A program made the translations under genes and the position numbers. DNA of 28,094 bases. Origin: an uncultured Bacilli bacterium. Lineage in GTDB: Bacteria > Bacillota_I > Bacilli_A > RF39 > UBA660. Numbering within the stretch: position 1 is the stretch's first letter; the number at the start of each line of letters is the position of its first letter. The notes under the pieces were generated by a model. That model was not told where the DNA came from. It worked only from the letters and a program-made list of their open reading frames with translations, and ran no database searches. Positions 18,723-27,319 of this stretch are shown here, one piece after another. The stretch covers positions 1 through 28,094 of the forward strand of contig CAKOID010000007.1 of assembly GCA_934086355.1 (NCBI GenBank). Reading direction: 5' to 3'.

Positions 18723-19208
18723 ATGTTTAATAAAGATATTATAAATCAACTTTTGAATATTAGAAAAGATATTGAAAATATAAAAATTGAAGAAAAAGAA
18801 TTAAGAAAGAAATATAATATTTTATTAAAAGAATGTAAGCATGAATATATAATGATATATGACAAAACCAAAGATGAATACGGAATTAAAAATTATAAAT
18901 TTTGTTGTTTAGTATGTGGAACAAAATGTCTTAAATGTTCTGATGAGAAATTTATAAATGAATTAAAGCATGAATCCGAAGTATTTTGTGTAGATATATC
19001 AGATGATTTTCATAGAGAAGAAAGTTTTGCTAATTTTTTTGAATTTTTAGACGATGAAAATAAAATAAAACAAGCTCAAGAAATATTTTCTAAATGTTTT
19101 AATGAATTTAAAGACGATAAACAACAATTAAGGTATCAATTAAAAAAAGATATATTAGAACAAGTAGCGAGAAAAAAATTTAAAGTAAAAATAAAATTTA
19201 TAAAATAA
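18723..19208 (+). CDS. Hypothetical coiled-coil protein with a cysteine cluster, in the nusA operon
   Basis: 161 aa with GGGGG seven bases before the ATG. Residues 1-35 are a probable coiled coil (LLNIRKDIENIKIEEKELRKKYNILLKE). Then come CKHEY (Cys38, His40) and KFCCLVCGTKCLKC (about 60-73), a cluster able to bind zinc. A middle acidic part includes DDFHREESFANFFEFLDDENK, and the C-terminus is basic (ARKKFKVKIKFIK). I do not recognise the family. It sits 21 bases after nusA and 21 before ylxR, where Bacillus has no extra gene, and is surely co-transcribed. This suggests, without proving, a link to RNA or ribosome biology. Confidence 0.75.
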   Translation: MFNKDIINQLLNIRKDIENIKIEEKELRKKYNILLKECKHEYIMIYDKTKDEYGIKNYKFCCLVCGTKCLKCSDEKFINELKHESEVFCVDISDDFHREESFANFFEFLDDENKIKQAQEIFSKCFNEFKDDKQQLRYQLKKDILEQVARKKFKVKIKFIK

Positions 19209-19229
19209 GTTTATTAAAGGGGTGAAGTA

Positions 19230-19493
19230 ATGAAAGAAAGAAAGATTCCTATGCGTACTTGTGTTGTAACACATGAAAAATTACCTAAAAAGGAATTAAT
19301 TAGAATTGTACGTAATAAAGATAATGAAGTTTTTGTTGATGAAACTGGTAAACAAAATGGTAAGGGTGTTTATTTAAAGTTAGATGAAAGTGTTCTTGAA
19401 AAGGCACGTAAAAGTAAAATATTAAATAAATATTTGGAAACTGATGTTAGTGAAGAAATATATGATGATGTTTTGAAGTTAATAAAAAAATAG
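19230..19493 (+). CDS. ylxR: YlxR/RnpM family RNA-binding protein
   Basis: 87 aa with AAAGGGGTGA upstream of the ATG. RKIPMRTCVVTHEKLPKKELIRIVR and GKQNGKGVYLKLDESVLEKARK match the YlxR fold (R-x-C-x-x-x, K-x-x-LIRIVR, GRGAYL). The usual second cysteine of the first CxxC is replaced (RTCVVTHEK) and the later cysteine is missing. YlxR/RnpM binds RNA and was linked to RNase P in Bacillus. It usually precedes ylxQ (an L7Ae-like protein), which is absent here; infB follows after 16 bases. Confidence 0.9.
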   Translation: MKERKIPMRTCVVTHEKLPKKELIRIVRNKDNEVFVDETGKQNGKGVYLKLDESVLEKARKSKILNKYLETDVSEEIYDDVLKLIKK

Positions 19494-19509
19494 AAAGAAG
19501 GTTTAATTT

Positions 19510-21624
19510 ATGACAGTAAAAGATTATGCAAATGAATCAGGATTTTCAATTCAAGAAGTACTAGAAAAATGTAAGGAACTTGATATTAAAGTTAGTAGCG
19601 GTAGTGATTATTTGGATGAAGATGGTATTATTATGCTTGATAATACAATGAATTTAATTAGTACTGAAACTGAATTAGATTATAACGATGCAGATGAGTT
19701 GGATGAAGCTGTAGAAAATATTATGCTGGATTCTAAACTACAAGCAGAGGAAGATAATAATACTAAGAAACGTGAAAAAGTTAAGAAAAAAACTGTTAAT
19801 GAAAAAGATAAGAATGATTATTTAAAAAATAAAAAAGCGATGTATAAAAATAAAGAAAAGCTATCTAATAATGCAAAAGATGAAAATGTTGTACTTTACA
19901 AAGATGGTATGACTTTGGGTGATCTTGCAAAAGAATTAGAAGTTGATGCAACTGTTATTATGAAAAAATTAATAGGGATGGGATTAATGATTACTATTAA
20001 TCAATCTATTGATTTTGAAAATGCGGAGATAGTTTCTTTAGAATATGGTAAGACTTTAAAAAAAGAAGAAACTCAAGATATTTCTAATTTTGAAGAATAT
20101 GAAATAATAGATGATGAGAAAGATTTAGTTAATCGTCCTCCAGTTATAACTATTATGGGACATGTTGATCATGGTAAAACTAGTTTGCTTGATTATATTA
20201 GAAATAGTCACGTTGTTGATAAAGAGTTTGGTGGTATAACTCAACATATTGGTGCTTATCAAATTGATTACAATGGTAATAAAATAACTTTCATTGATAC
20301 TCCAGGGCATGCTGCTTTTACTGAAATGCGTGCAAGGGGAGCTAGTATAACTGATATAGTAATTATTATAGTTGCCGCGGATGATGGTGTTATGCCTCAA
20401 ACTAAAGAAGCAATTGACCATGCTTTAGCTGCTAATGTTCCTATTGTTGTTGCTGTTAATAAAATAGATAAGCCTGAAGCAAATCCAGATAGAATACTTA
20501 CTGAAATGGCAGAAAATAATATTACTCCTGAAATTTGGGGTGGAGATGTTCCTTTTGTAAATATTTCTTGTAAAACAGGAGAGGGAATTGATACATTATT
20601 AGATACATTACTTGCAATAAGTGAAGTTCGTGAATTAAAAGCTAATCCTAATAGATATGCAGTAGGTACTGTTATTGAATCTCGCGTTGATAAAGCTATT
20701 GGTGGAGTAGCAACATTATTAATACAAAACGGAACTTTAAGATTAGGAGATCCTATTGTAGTTGGTACTGCTCATGGTAGAGTTAGAACATTTAAAAATG
20801 ATTTAGGAGAAAATATTGTTGAAGCTGGGCCTAGTACTCCTGTTGAGATAACTGGTTTAAGTGATAATCCTTCTGCTGGAGATAAATTTATGGCTTTTGA
20901 ATCTGAAAAAATGGCACGTACAGTTGCTGAAAAAAGATTAATACAATCAAAGGCACAAAAACAGAAAAAGGATGTTGTAAGCTTTGAAAGTTTATTTCTT
21001 CAAATGCAATCTGGTGTTAAAGAAATTAATGTAGTTTTAAAATGTGATGTTCGTGGAAGCGAAGAAGCTGTAAAAAATGCATTAGAAAAGATTGATGTTG
21101 AGGGAGTAAAAGTAAAAGTTATTAGAAGTGGTATAGGAACTATTACTGAAAGTGATATAGTGCTTGCTAATGCTAGTAATGCTATTGTTATAGGATTTAA
21201 TGTTGTTCCTAGTGCGATAACTAAAGAAGTTGCAAAAGAGTATGGCGTAGATGTTAAATTATATACTATTATATATAAATTAGTAGAAGAAATGGAACTT
21301 GCAATGAAAGGTATGCTTGATCCAGAATATGTAGAAAAAGTTATTGGTACTGCTGAAGTAAGAAAAATATTTACTTTCTCTAAAGTTGGAAAAATTGCTG
21401 GAGTTATGGTAACTAGTGGAATAATTAAGTCTAATGCAATGGTACGTGTAATTAGAGATGGTGTTATCATATATGATGGTAAAGTTGGAAGTTTACAAAG
21501 AGAAAAAGATAGTGTTAAAGAAGTAAAAAGCGGATTTGAATGTGGTGTTACTATAGATGGATATAGCGATATTAAAGAAAATGATGTTTTTGAATTTTAT
21601 ATAAATGAGTTAGTTAAAAGATAG
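19510..21624 (+). CDS. infB: Translation initiation factor IF-2
   Basis: 704 aa. It has an IF2N-type domain at the N-terminus ([24 protein letters not shown]) and a charged linker (about 80-130), then a second IF2N domain (about 132-180, [25 protein letters not shown]). The GTPase domain has G1 GHVDHGKT (217-224), G3 DTPGH and G4 NKID, and domains II, III and IV follow to the end. It positions initiator tRNA and joins the subunits. Start ATG 19510 with AGAAGG upstream. It ends the operon with a hairpin at 21608-21640; rbfA, which often follows, is not present in the window. Confidence 0.97.
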   Translation: MTVKDYANESGFSIQEVLEKCKELDIKVSSGSDYLDEDGIIMLDNTMNLISTETELDYNDADELDEAVENIMLDSKLQAEEDNNTKKREKVKKKTVNEKDKNDYLKNKKAMYKNKEKLSNNAKDENVVLYKDGMTLGDLAKELEVDATVIMKKLIGMGLMITINQSIDFENAEIVSLEYGKTLKKEETQDISNFEEYEIIDDEKDLVNRPPVITIMGHVDHGKTSLLDYIRNSHVVDKEFGGITQHIGAYQIDYNGNKITFIDTPGHAAFTEMRARGASITDIVIIIVAADDGVMPQTKEAIDHALAANVPIVVAVNKIDKPEANPDRILTEMAENNITPEIWGGDVPFVNISCKTGEGIDTLLDTLLAISEVRELKANPNRYAVGTVIESRVDKAIGGVATLLIQNGTLRLGDPIVVGTAHGRVRTFKNDLGENIVEAGPSTPVEITGLSDNPSAGDKFMAFESEKMARTVAEKRLIQSKAQKQKKDVVSFESLFLQMQSGVKEINVVLKCDVRGSEEAVKNALEKIDVEGVKVKVIRSGIGTITESDIVLANASNAIVIGFNVVPSAITKEVAKEYGVDVKLYTIIYKLVEEMELAMKGMLDPEYVEKVIGTAEVRKIFTFSKVGKIAGVMVTSGIIKSNAMVRVIRDGVIIYDGKVGSLQREKDSVKEVKSGFECGVTIDGYSDIKENDVFEFYINELVKR

Positions 21625-21640
21625 TTTTTGCTAACTTTTT
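21608..21640 (+). terminator. Terminator after infB
   Basis: AGTTAG (21608-21613) pairs with CTAACT (21631-21636). An inner AAAA/TTTT helix closes a GATAG loop, and five T follow. The infB stop lies inside the hairpin. Confidence 0.6.
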
Positions 21641-21690
21641 ATTTTATTTGTTTTAAATTTGTGTTATCATTTTTATAGGATGTGGTAAAA

Positions 21691-22773
21691 ATGAAAAAAA
21701 ATAATACAAAAGATGAAATTAAAATTCCTAAGACTAAAAAGCAAAAATTGAAATTAAAACATAAAAAATTATTTATTGTTGTAGGAGTTTTGTTAGTACT
21801 TCTTATTTCTTTATTTATTTTCACAGGAAATAAAAAAGAAGATACTAAAAAACCTACAGTTAAGAAACCTGTTAAAGAAAGTAGTATAAAGATTGTAAAC
21901 CCTAATTCTACTAGTAGACCATTTGCAGTAATGATAAATAATGTTGGCGTTGCTAGACCTTTACAAAGTGGATTACAAGATGCATATATTATGTATGAAA
22001 TGATAGTTGAGGGTGGAATAACTCGTTATTTAGCTTTATTTATGGATACTAATACAGAGAGAATAGGTTCAATTAGAAGTGCAAGACATTATTATTTAGA
22101 TTATGCACTTGAAAATGATGCAATATATGTACATCATGGACAAAGTCCACAAGCACAAAGTGATTTTTCTAGTTTAGGAGTTGATAGAATTGTTGTTGAT
22201 AATTCTAAAACTGGTTGGAGAGATAAAACACTAGGAGTTGCAAGTGAACATACATTATTTACAAGTATAGAAAAATTAAATAATGGTATTGGAAATAAAA
22301 GAACAGAAAGAAATAAAGATTTATTACTAAACTATAGTGCAGATGAAATTAGTTTAGATAAAATGGATGGAGCAGTAGTTGCTAATCATGTAGTTATACC
22401 TTATTCAAATTATAGTACAACTTCATATAATTATAATAGTGATGAAAAAGTTTATTATAGATTTGTTAATGATAAAGAACATGTTGATTATGTTACTAAG
22501 AAACAATATACTTTTAAAAATATAATTACTTATAAAGTAGAAAATTATACATTAGATGATGCTGAAGGAAAAGGACGTCAAGGTATAAATAATATTGGTA
22601 GTGGAGAAGGTTATTATATAACTGATGGATATGCAGAAAAAATTAATTGGAAAAAAGAATGTAGAGAATGTCAGACAGTGTATACATATCAAGATGGTAA
22701 AGAAATAACTGTTAATGATGGAAATACATTTATACAAATACAACCAAGTAATCAAAATTTAACTATAGAATAA
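21691..22773 (+). CDS. DUF3048 domain protein (YerB-like), membrane anchored
   Basis: 360 aa from ATG 21691; AGGAT nine bases upstream supports it over the in-frame GTG at 21682. A lysine-rich cytoplasmic tail (1-28) is followed by one membrane helix (about 29-48, LFIVVGVLLVLLISLFIF), a Lys/Pro linker and the extracellular DUF3048 region: RPFAVMINNVGVARPLQSGLQDAYIMYEMIVEGGITRYLALF, then RIGSIRSARHYYLDYALENDAIYVHHGQSPQA. YerB is a lipoprotein of unknown function in Bacillus; this one is anchored by a helix instead. The C-terminal part contains a C-x-x-C pair (CRECQ). It is followed after ten bases by a small membrane protein gene. Confidence 0.85.
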   Translation: MKKNNTKDEIKIPKTKKQKLKLKHKKLFIVVGVLLVLLISLFIFTGNKKEDTKKPTVKKPVKESSIKIVNPNSTSRPFAVMINNVGVARPLQSGLQDAYIMYEMIVEGGITRYLALFMDTNTERIGSIRSARHYYLDYALENDAIYVHHGQSPQAQSDFSSLGVDRIVVDNSKTGWRDKTLGVASEHTLFTSIEKLNNGIGNKRTERNKDLLLNYSADEISLDKMDGAVVANHVVIPYSNYSTTSYNYNSDEKVYYRFVNDKEHVDYVTKKQYTFKNIITYKVENYTLDDAEGKGRQGINNIGSGEGYYITDGYAEKINWKKECRECQTVYTYQDGKEITVNDGNTFIQIQPSNQNLTIE

Positions 22774-22783
22774 AGAGGATAAT

Positions 22784-23053
22784 ATGGAAAATATTTTACA
22801 AAATTATATGATTATTATTATAGTAGGTGCGTTTTTAATATTTTCTTTGATAGGATATTTGGTAGATTTAGTAAGAAATAATCGTAAAGATTTAGATGAG
22901 GTTGACATGCCTAATATTAAACCTATAGAAGTAAAAAAGATAGAAGAAGTTCATCAAAATAATGAAACTACTAGTGTTAATAATAATGAAATGAATACTA
23001 AGGATGATTTGTTAGAAAATTATAATGAAGATAAAAGTGTAAAAGAGGATTAA
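22784..23053 (+). CDS. Small single-pass membrane protein with acidic cytoplasmic tail
   Basis: 89 aa with AGAGGA upstream of the ATG. A membrane helix (about residues 8-29, MIIIIVGAFLIFSLIGYLVDLV) is followed by a positively charged RNNRK, then a Glu/Asn/Asp-rich tail that is probably disordered. The positive-inside rule puts the tail in the cytoplasm. No family is recognised. It is co-transcribed with the DUF3048 gene; its stop codon lies in the downstream terminator. It may be an adaptor for that protein, by context only. Confidence 0.65.
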   Translation: MENILQNYMIIIIVGAFLIFSLIGYLVDLVRNNRKDLDEVDMPNIKPIEVKKIEEVHQNNETTSVNNNEMNTKDDLLENYNEDKSVKED

Positions 23054-23067
23054 ATAATCTTCTTTTT
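23042..23067 (+). terminator. Intrinsic terminator after the small membrane protein gene
   Basis: AAAGAGGATT (23042-23051) pairs with AATCTTCTTT (23056-23065) over ten positions with one G-U and a four-base loop; the T-run totals five. The stop codon TAA begins within the stem. Confidence 0.7.
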
Positions 23068-23088
23068 ATAGATTAAATAAAAATTATT

Positions 23089-23097
23089 TGATATAAT
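23089..23097 (+). promoter_or_regulatory. Extended -10 promoter of cdaA-cdaR
   Basis: TGA-TATAAT (23089-23097) without a clear -35. It lies 28 bases before the cdaA start and directly after a terminator. Confidence 0.6.
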
Positions 23098-23125
23098 AGA
23101 ATATATTATAAGGAGTGATAAGGAA

Positions 23126-23938
23126 ATGACTTTTACAGCGATATGGAATGTAGTTACTAAAATAATAGATATATGTTTAGTATGGATTATGTTTTATTTT
23201 ATATTTAAAAATATAAAAAATAATGTGAAAATGGTATTAATTTTTAAGGGTGTTTTGATAATTATTTTAATTAAAATATTAAGTAATATATTAGATTTAT
23301 ATACGGTAGGTTTGTTGTTAGAATATGTACTTTCTTGGGGACCTATTGCATTGATTGTTATATTTCAACCAGAAATTAGAAATGTTCTTGAAAGTATAGG
23401 ACGTAGTCAACTTTTAGGAAGGCATAAAGTATTAACTGTTGATGAAAGAGAAAAAATAGTTTATGAAATAATGACAGCAATTGAATATTTAAAGAAGAAT
23501 AGAATTGGAGCATTAATTGTTCTAGAAAGAAATATGTCTTTACAAGAATATATAGAACCTGCTAATAAAATATATTCTGATATAACAGCACCATTATTAG
23601 ATGCTATATTCTTACCTCCAAATCCGTTACATGATGGTGGAGTAATTATACAAGGAGATAGGTTAACATGTGCTGGTGCAGTATTTAAAACTAGTATGAA
23701 TCCTAACGTTAATAAAAAATTAGGTACTAGACATAGAGCTGCATTAGGAGTAGCAGAAGAAACAGATGCTATAGCACTTGTAGTTAGTGAAGAAACTGGA
23801 CGTATTTCAATAGCAGTAGATAATCATCTACATTATAATTTAACATTAGAAGAATTTAAAATGAAATTACTTGATGAATTAAAACCAAAAAGAGATGTTT
23901 TCTATGATGCAGATGAGGAGGATGATATAAATGAGTAA
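23126..23938 (+). CDS. cdaA: Diadenylate cyclase CdaA (c-di-AMP synthase)
   Basis: 270 aa (Bacillus CdaA is 273). Three membrane helices (about 10-80) precede the DAC domain (about 105-255), which has the substrate motifs DGG (170-172, in NPLHDGGVIIQGD) and RHR (202-204, in LGTRHRAALG). It joins two ATP into c-di-AMP, which controls potassium uptake, turgor and wall homeostasis. AGGAG ten bases upstream plus AGGAA support ATG 23126. Its 3' end overlaps cdaR by eight bases, indicating translational coupling with its regulator. Confidence 0.96.
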   Translation: MTFTAIWNVVTKIIDICLVWIMFYFIFKNIKNNVKMVLIFKGVLIIILIKILSNILDLYTVGLLLEYVLSWGPIALIVIFQPEIRNVLESIGRSQLLGRHKVLTVDEREKIVYEIMTAIEYLKKNRIGALIVLERNMSLQEYIEPANKIYSDITAPLLDAIFLPPNPLHDGGVIIQGDRLTCAGAVFKTSMNPNVNKKLGTRHRAALGVAEETDAIALVVSEETGRISIAVDNHLHYNLTLEEFKMKLLDELKPKRDVFYDADEEDDINE

Positions 23939-25292
23939 GATATTTAAACCATTTATTGCAATATTAAAATTTATATATAAAATATTAGATTCATTAATTG
24001 TTACTCCAATAAGTAAATTAATATATAGAATTGGTAAATTGGGAAAAAATAATAATGGTAAATTAGAAAAAATATTAAATAGACCTATTGTACTTTTGTA
24101 TTTGTCATTGTTTTGTGCATTACTTGTATTTTATTTAGTAGATAATAAAGTTATTTCGTTAGTTGATAATGAAGCTGAAATTATAACTGATCAGAAAGTT
24201 AATGTAATATATAATGAAGAAAATTATGTTGTTGAAGGTGTTCCTGATACTGTTGATATAACATTAATAGGTTCTAAGAGTAATTTGTATTTAGCAAAAC
24301 AAATAGGTGACCATAAAGTAGTATTAGATTTAACTAATTATGAACCTGGGACTTATAAAGTTAAATTAAAATATAATCATTCTATGAATAATATAAGTTA
24401 TAAATTAGATCCTTCAACTGTATCTATAAAGATTAGTGAAAAAGAAAGTGAAGTTTATAATTTATCATATGACTTAGTTAATGAAAATAAATTAGATAAG
24501 AAATTAAATATTAGTAGTGTTACATTAAATAAAAATGATGTAATTGTTAAAGGTTCTAAAGAAACTTTAGCAACAATATCTAATGTTAAAGCGTTAATTG
24601 ATGTTGAAGCAGCTGGATTTACTAATAAAGGAGAATATGATGTTGATTCTGTTAAATTAGTTGCTTATGATAATAATGGTAATAAAGTTAAGAATATTGA
24701 AATGGTACCAAATAATATTAGTGCTAAAGTTAAAGTTGATTCTTATTCTGTAGTGTTACCTGTTAAAGTAGTTACATCTGGAAGCATTACTACAGGTTAT
24801 GCACTTAATAGTATTAATTCAACAGTTAGCAAAGTTACTGTGTATGGTGATCAATCAGTATTAGATACATTAACATATATAGAAGCTCCTATAGATATAA
24901 CTGGACTAAGTACTGATAAAACATTTAGTGGTGTTACTTTAACTAAACCTGCTGGTGTAAGATATATGAGTGATACAACTACAAGTGTTACAGTTACTTT
25001 GGCAGAAGAATCTAGCAAAGAATTCTCAGGTATAGTAATTGAATCTAGAAATTTAGCTGAAGGTTATACTGCATCTGCATTAACAGAAAGTGATAGAACA
25101 ATAACTGTAATTGCTAAAGGAGTATCCACTGCATTAGAAAATTTAGATGTATCAAAAATTAAAGCATATATTGATTTATCTGGTTATACAGCTGGTACTT
25201 ATGAAGTAGAAGTAAAATTAGAAACAGATGATTCTAGATTTACGTTAGTATCTACTAGTAGTAAGGTTAATATAAAAATTGTTAAAAAGTAG
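23931..25292 (+). CDS. cdaR: CdaA regulatory protein CdaR (YbbR domains)
   Basis: 453 aa. A basic N-terminus with an amphipathic stretch (1-45) leads to one membrane helix (about 52-74, PIVLLYLSLFCALLVFYLV) and an extracytoplasmic region of about four YbbR repeats (each near 80-90 residues, with motifs such as VEGVPDTVDITLIGSK, VKGSKETLATISNVKALIDV, VYGDQSVLDTLTYIEAPIDI, IAKGVSTALENLDVSKIKAYIDL). It binds CdaA and modulates cyclase output. The start overlaps the cdaA end. A strong terminator overlaps its stop. In most Firmicutes glmM follows directly; here a pseudopilin gene intervenes. Confidence 0.93.
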   Translation: MSKIFKPFIAILKFIYKILDSLIVTPISKLIYRIGKLGKNNNGKLEKILNRPIVLLYLSLFCALLVFYLVDNKVISLVDNEAEIITDQKVNVIYNEENYVVEGVPDTVDITLIGSKSNLYLAKQIGDHKVVLDLTNYEPGTYKVKLKYNHSMNNISYKLDPSTVSIKISEKESEVYNLSYDLVNENKLDKKLNISSVTLNKNDVIVKGSKETLATISNVKALIDVEAAGFTNKGEYDVDSVKLVAYDNNGNKVKNIEMVPNNISAKVKVDSYSVVLPVKVVTSGSITTGYALNSINSTVSKVTVYGDQSVLDTLTYIEAPIDITGLSTDKTFSGVTLTKPAGVRYMSDTTTSVTVTLAEESSKEFSGIVIESRNLAEGYTASALTESDRTITVIAKGVSTALENLDVSKIKAYIDLSGYTAGTYEVEVKLETDDSRFTLVSTSSKVNIKIVKK

Positions 25293-25314
25293 TTTTAAAT
25301 ACTACTTTTTTTTT
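25284..25314 (+). terminator. Intrinsic terminator after cdaR
   Basis: AAAAAGTAGT (25284-25293) pairs perfectly with ACTACTTTTT (25301-25310), seven-base loop, plus four further T. The TAG stop is within the stem. Confidence 0.85.
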
Positions 25315-25351
25315 GCTATATATGATAAAATTACAATAGGAGCTTGATATT

Positions 25352-25789
25352 ATGAATAAAGGTTTTACATTGGTAGAGTTAATTGCTGTAGTAACTATAC
25401 TTAGTTTAATTGCTATTATTACGACTCCAGCATATGATAGTATTAGTAATAATATAAAGACTAGAAATTATGAATCTAAGAAGAGTACTATTAAAGCACA
25501 TACGTTGAGTTATGTAGAAAAGTATTTAAAAAATGAAGCGTATGATGGAACTAGTAATGGAACAAAATCTAAAACTTTATGTTTTTCTGTTAATTATTTA
25601 ATTAGAAATGGAATTATATCAAGTGATAGTGAAACTGATGAATATATAGAAAATAATGTTACTGGTGAAAAATATAGAGGGAATACAACATTTGTTAAAG
25701 TTGAATATGATACTACTTATTTAAAATTAATTGGTTATACAGCTGATGATGATAAATTTTCAGATGTTTGTAATGAAAAGTATGAATAG
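25352..25789 (+). CDS. Type IV pilin/pseudopilin-like protein
   Basis: 145 aa. MNKG-FTLVELIAVVTILSLIAIIT is a textbook class III signal: prepilin peptidase cleavage after Gly4, Glu5 of the mature form, and a hydrophobic helix (residues 5-26). The globular part has only two cysteines (TLCFSVN and SDVCNEK), which could form the D-region disulfide seen in pilins. AGGAG lies ten bases upstream. It is followed 14 bases later by gpmI. No pilus assembly ATPase, platform protein or prepilin peptidase is in the window, so export machinery must be encoded elsewhere. It is the second GFTLxE protein here, after the 926-aa one at 8799. Confidence 0.85.
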   Translation: MNKGFTLVELIAVVTILSLIAIITTPAYDSISNNIKTRNYESKKSTIKAHTLSYVEKYLKNEAYDGTSNGTKSKTLCFSVNYLIRNGIISSDSETDEYIENNVTGEKYRGNTTFVKVEYDTTYLKLIGYTADDDKFSDVCNEKYE

Positions 25790-25803
25790 AGGATTGATAA
25801 ATA

Positions 25804-27318
25804 ATGAAGAAAACAATTTTATTAATAATGGATGGTTTTGGTTACAGAGAAGAACCACATGGTAATGCAATAATTGATGCACATATGGAAACTTTTACTA
25901 ATCTTTGGAATAAATATCCACATAGTATATTAGAAGCAAGTGGTAGTTATGTTGGATTACCTGACGGACAGTTTGGAAATAGTGAAGTTTGTCATACTGC
26001 TATTGGCATAGGTAAGAAAATTAAACAAGATATTACTATTATTAATGAAATGGTAGATAATGGAAAAATAAAAGAAAATGAAGATTTAATAAATTTAGTT
26101 AATCATGTAATTGATAATGATACAACATTGCATTTGATGGGATTACTTAGTGATGGCGGAGTTCATAGTGATATTAATTATATGAAAAAATTGATACCAG
26201 AGTTAAAAAGTATGGGTGTTAAAAAAATTATTTTTCATGCTATAACTGATGGTAGAGATACTGATAGTATGTGTGCTTTAAAATATATAGATGAAATGAA
26301 TGAAGTTTTAAGTGAAAATAATATTGGTCATATTGGAACTGTTTGTGGTAGATTTTATGCTATGGATAGAGATAATAAATGGGAAAGAACTAGAGTCTAT
26401 ACTGACTTATTAATTAATGGTAAAGGGCTTAAAATATTAGATACTAATGTAGCGATTAAGAATTGTTATAAAAGGGGATTAACTGATGAATTTTTGCCTC
26501 CGCTTATATTAAATCCTGAATTTAAAATCAATGAACATGATGGATTACTTTGGCTTAATTTTAGAAGCGATAGAGCAAGACAAATACTTAAAAGCTTAAC
26601 AGATGTTGGTTTTAATGAATATCCTATTGGTCATGTTAATAATTTAAGAGTAATGACTATGTTTGAGGTACCTGATGTTACAGCACCTCATATATTCAAA
26701 AAAGATTTAACAAATATATATAGTATTGGAAGATATTTTAGTGATTTAGGTATGACACAAGCAAGAGTTGCTGAAACTGAAAAATATGCACATGTAACTT
26801 ATTTCTTTAACGGTGGCATAGAAGACAAATTAAAGGGATGCGATAACTTTAAGATACCTAGTCCTAAAGTTGCAACATATGATTTAAAACCTGAAATGAG
26901 TATTGTTGATGTTACAAAACAGGTTTTAAAATGTATAGATAAGGATTATGATTTTATATTAGTTAATTTTGCAAATCCTGATATGGTTGGACATACTGGA
27001 AATTATGATGCTGCTGTAAAGTGTTTAAAGTATGTGGATGAAGCTTTGAAAACAATTTATGAAAAGGCAATGGATAATTTTTATGATATGATGATTACTA
27101 GTGATCATGGTAATATTGATACGATGATTGATTCTCATGGAGTTCCGGTAACTACTCATTCAATGAGTCCTGTTCCATTTATATTTTGTAATGAAAACTT
27201 TTCATTAAAAGAATATGGTGATATAACTATGATAGCACCAACGTTACTAAAATTTATGGATATTAAAATACCTGATACGATGAAAGATACTCCATTATTA
27301 TTTAAGAGGGAGGATTAA
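25804..27318 (+). CDS. gpmI: 2,3-bisphosphoglycerate-independent phosphoglycerate mutase
   Basis: 504 aa (Bacillus GpmI 511). Metal ligand Asp10 (LLIMDGFG), catalytic Ser60 in GNSEVCH, ITDGRDTD (substrate-loop region), LWLNFRSDRARQ, and the C-terminal metal-binding NFANPDMVGHTGN and TSDHGNID with a final THS are all present. It interconverts 3- and 2-phosphoglycerate in glycolysis using manganese. The motif after the serine is EVCHTAIGIG rather than EVGH-x-N-x-G-AG, a modest deviation. AGAGGA precedes the ATG. It lies between a pseudopilin gene and a phosphohexomutase, probably in one transcript. Confidence 0.95.
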   Translation: MKKTILLIMDGFGYREEPHGNAIIDAHMETFTNLWNKYPHSILEASGSYVGLPDGQFGNSEVCHTAIGIGKKIKQDITIINEMVDNGKIKENEDLINLVNHVIDNDTTLHLMGLLSDGGVHSDINYMKKLIPELKSMGVKKIIFHAITDGRDTDSMCALKYIDEMNEVLSENNIGHIGTVCGRFYAMDRDNKWERTRVYTDLLINGKGLKILDTNVAIKNCYKRGLTDEFLPPLILNPEFKINEHDGLLWLNFRSDRARQILKSLTDVGFNEYPIGHVNNLRVMTMFEVPDVTAPHIFKKDLTNIYSIGRYFSDLGMTQARVAETEKYAHVTYFFNGGIEDKLKGCDNFKIPSPKVATYDLKPEMSIVDVTKQVLKCIDKDYDFILVNFANPDMVGHTGNYDAAVKCLKYVDEALKTIYEKAMDNFYDMMITSDHGNIDTMIDSHGVPVTTHSMSPVPFIFCNENFSLKEYGDITMIAPTLLKFMDIKIPDTMKDTPLLFKRED

Positions 27319-27319
27319 A

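Noticed and set aside
21000..21470. Antisense 156-aa frame inside infB
   Set aside because: It is opposite conserved IF-2 domain sequence, has no start signal and an artificial Ser/Thr/Ile composition.
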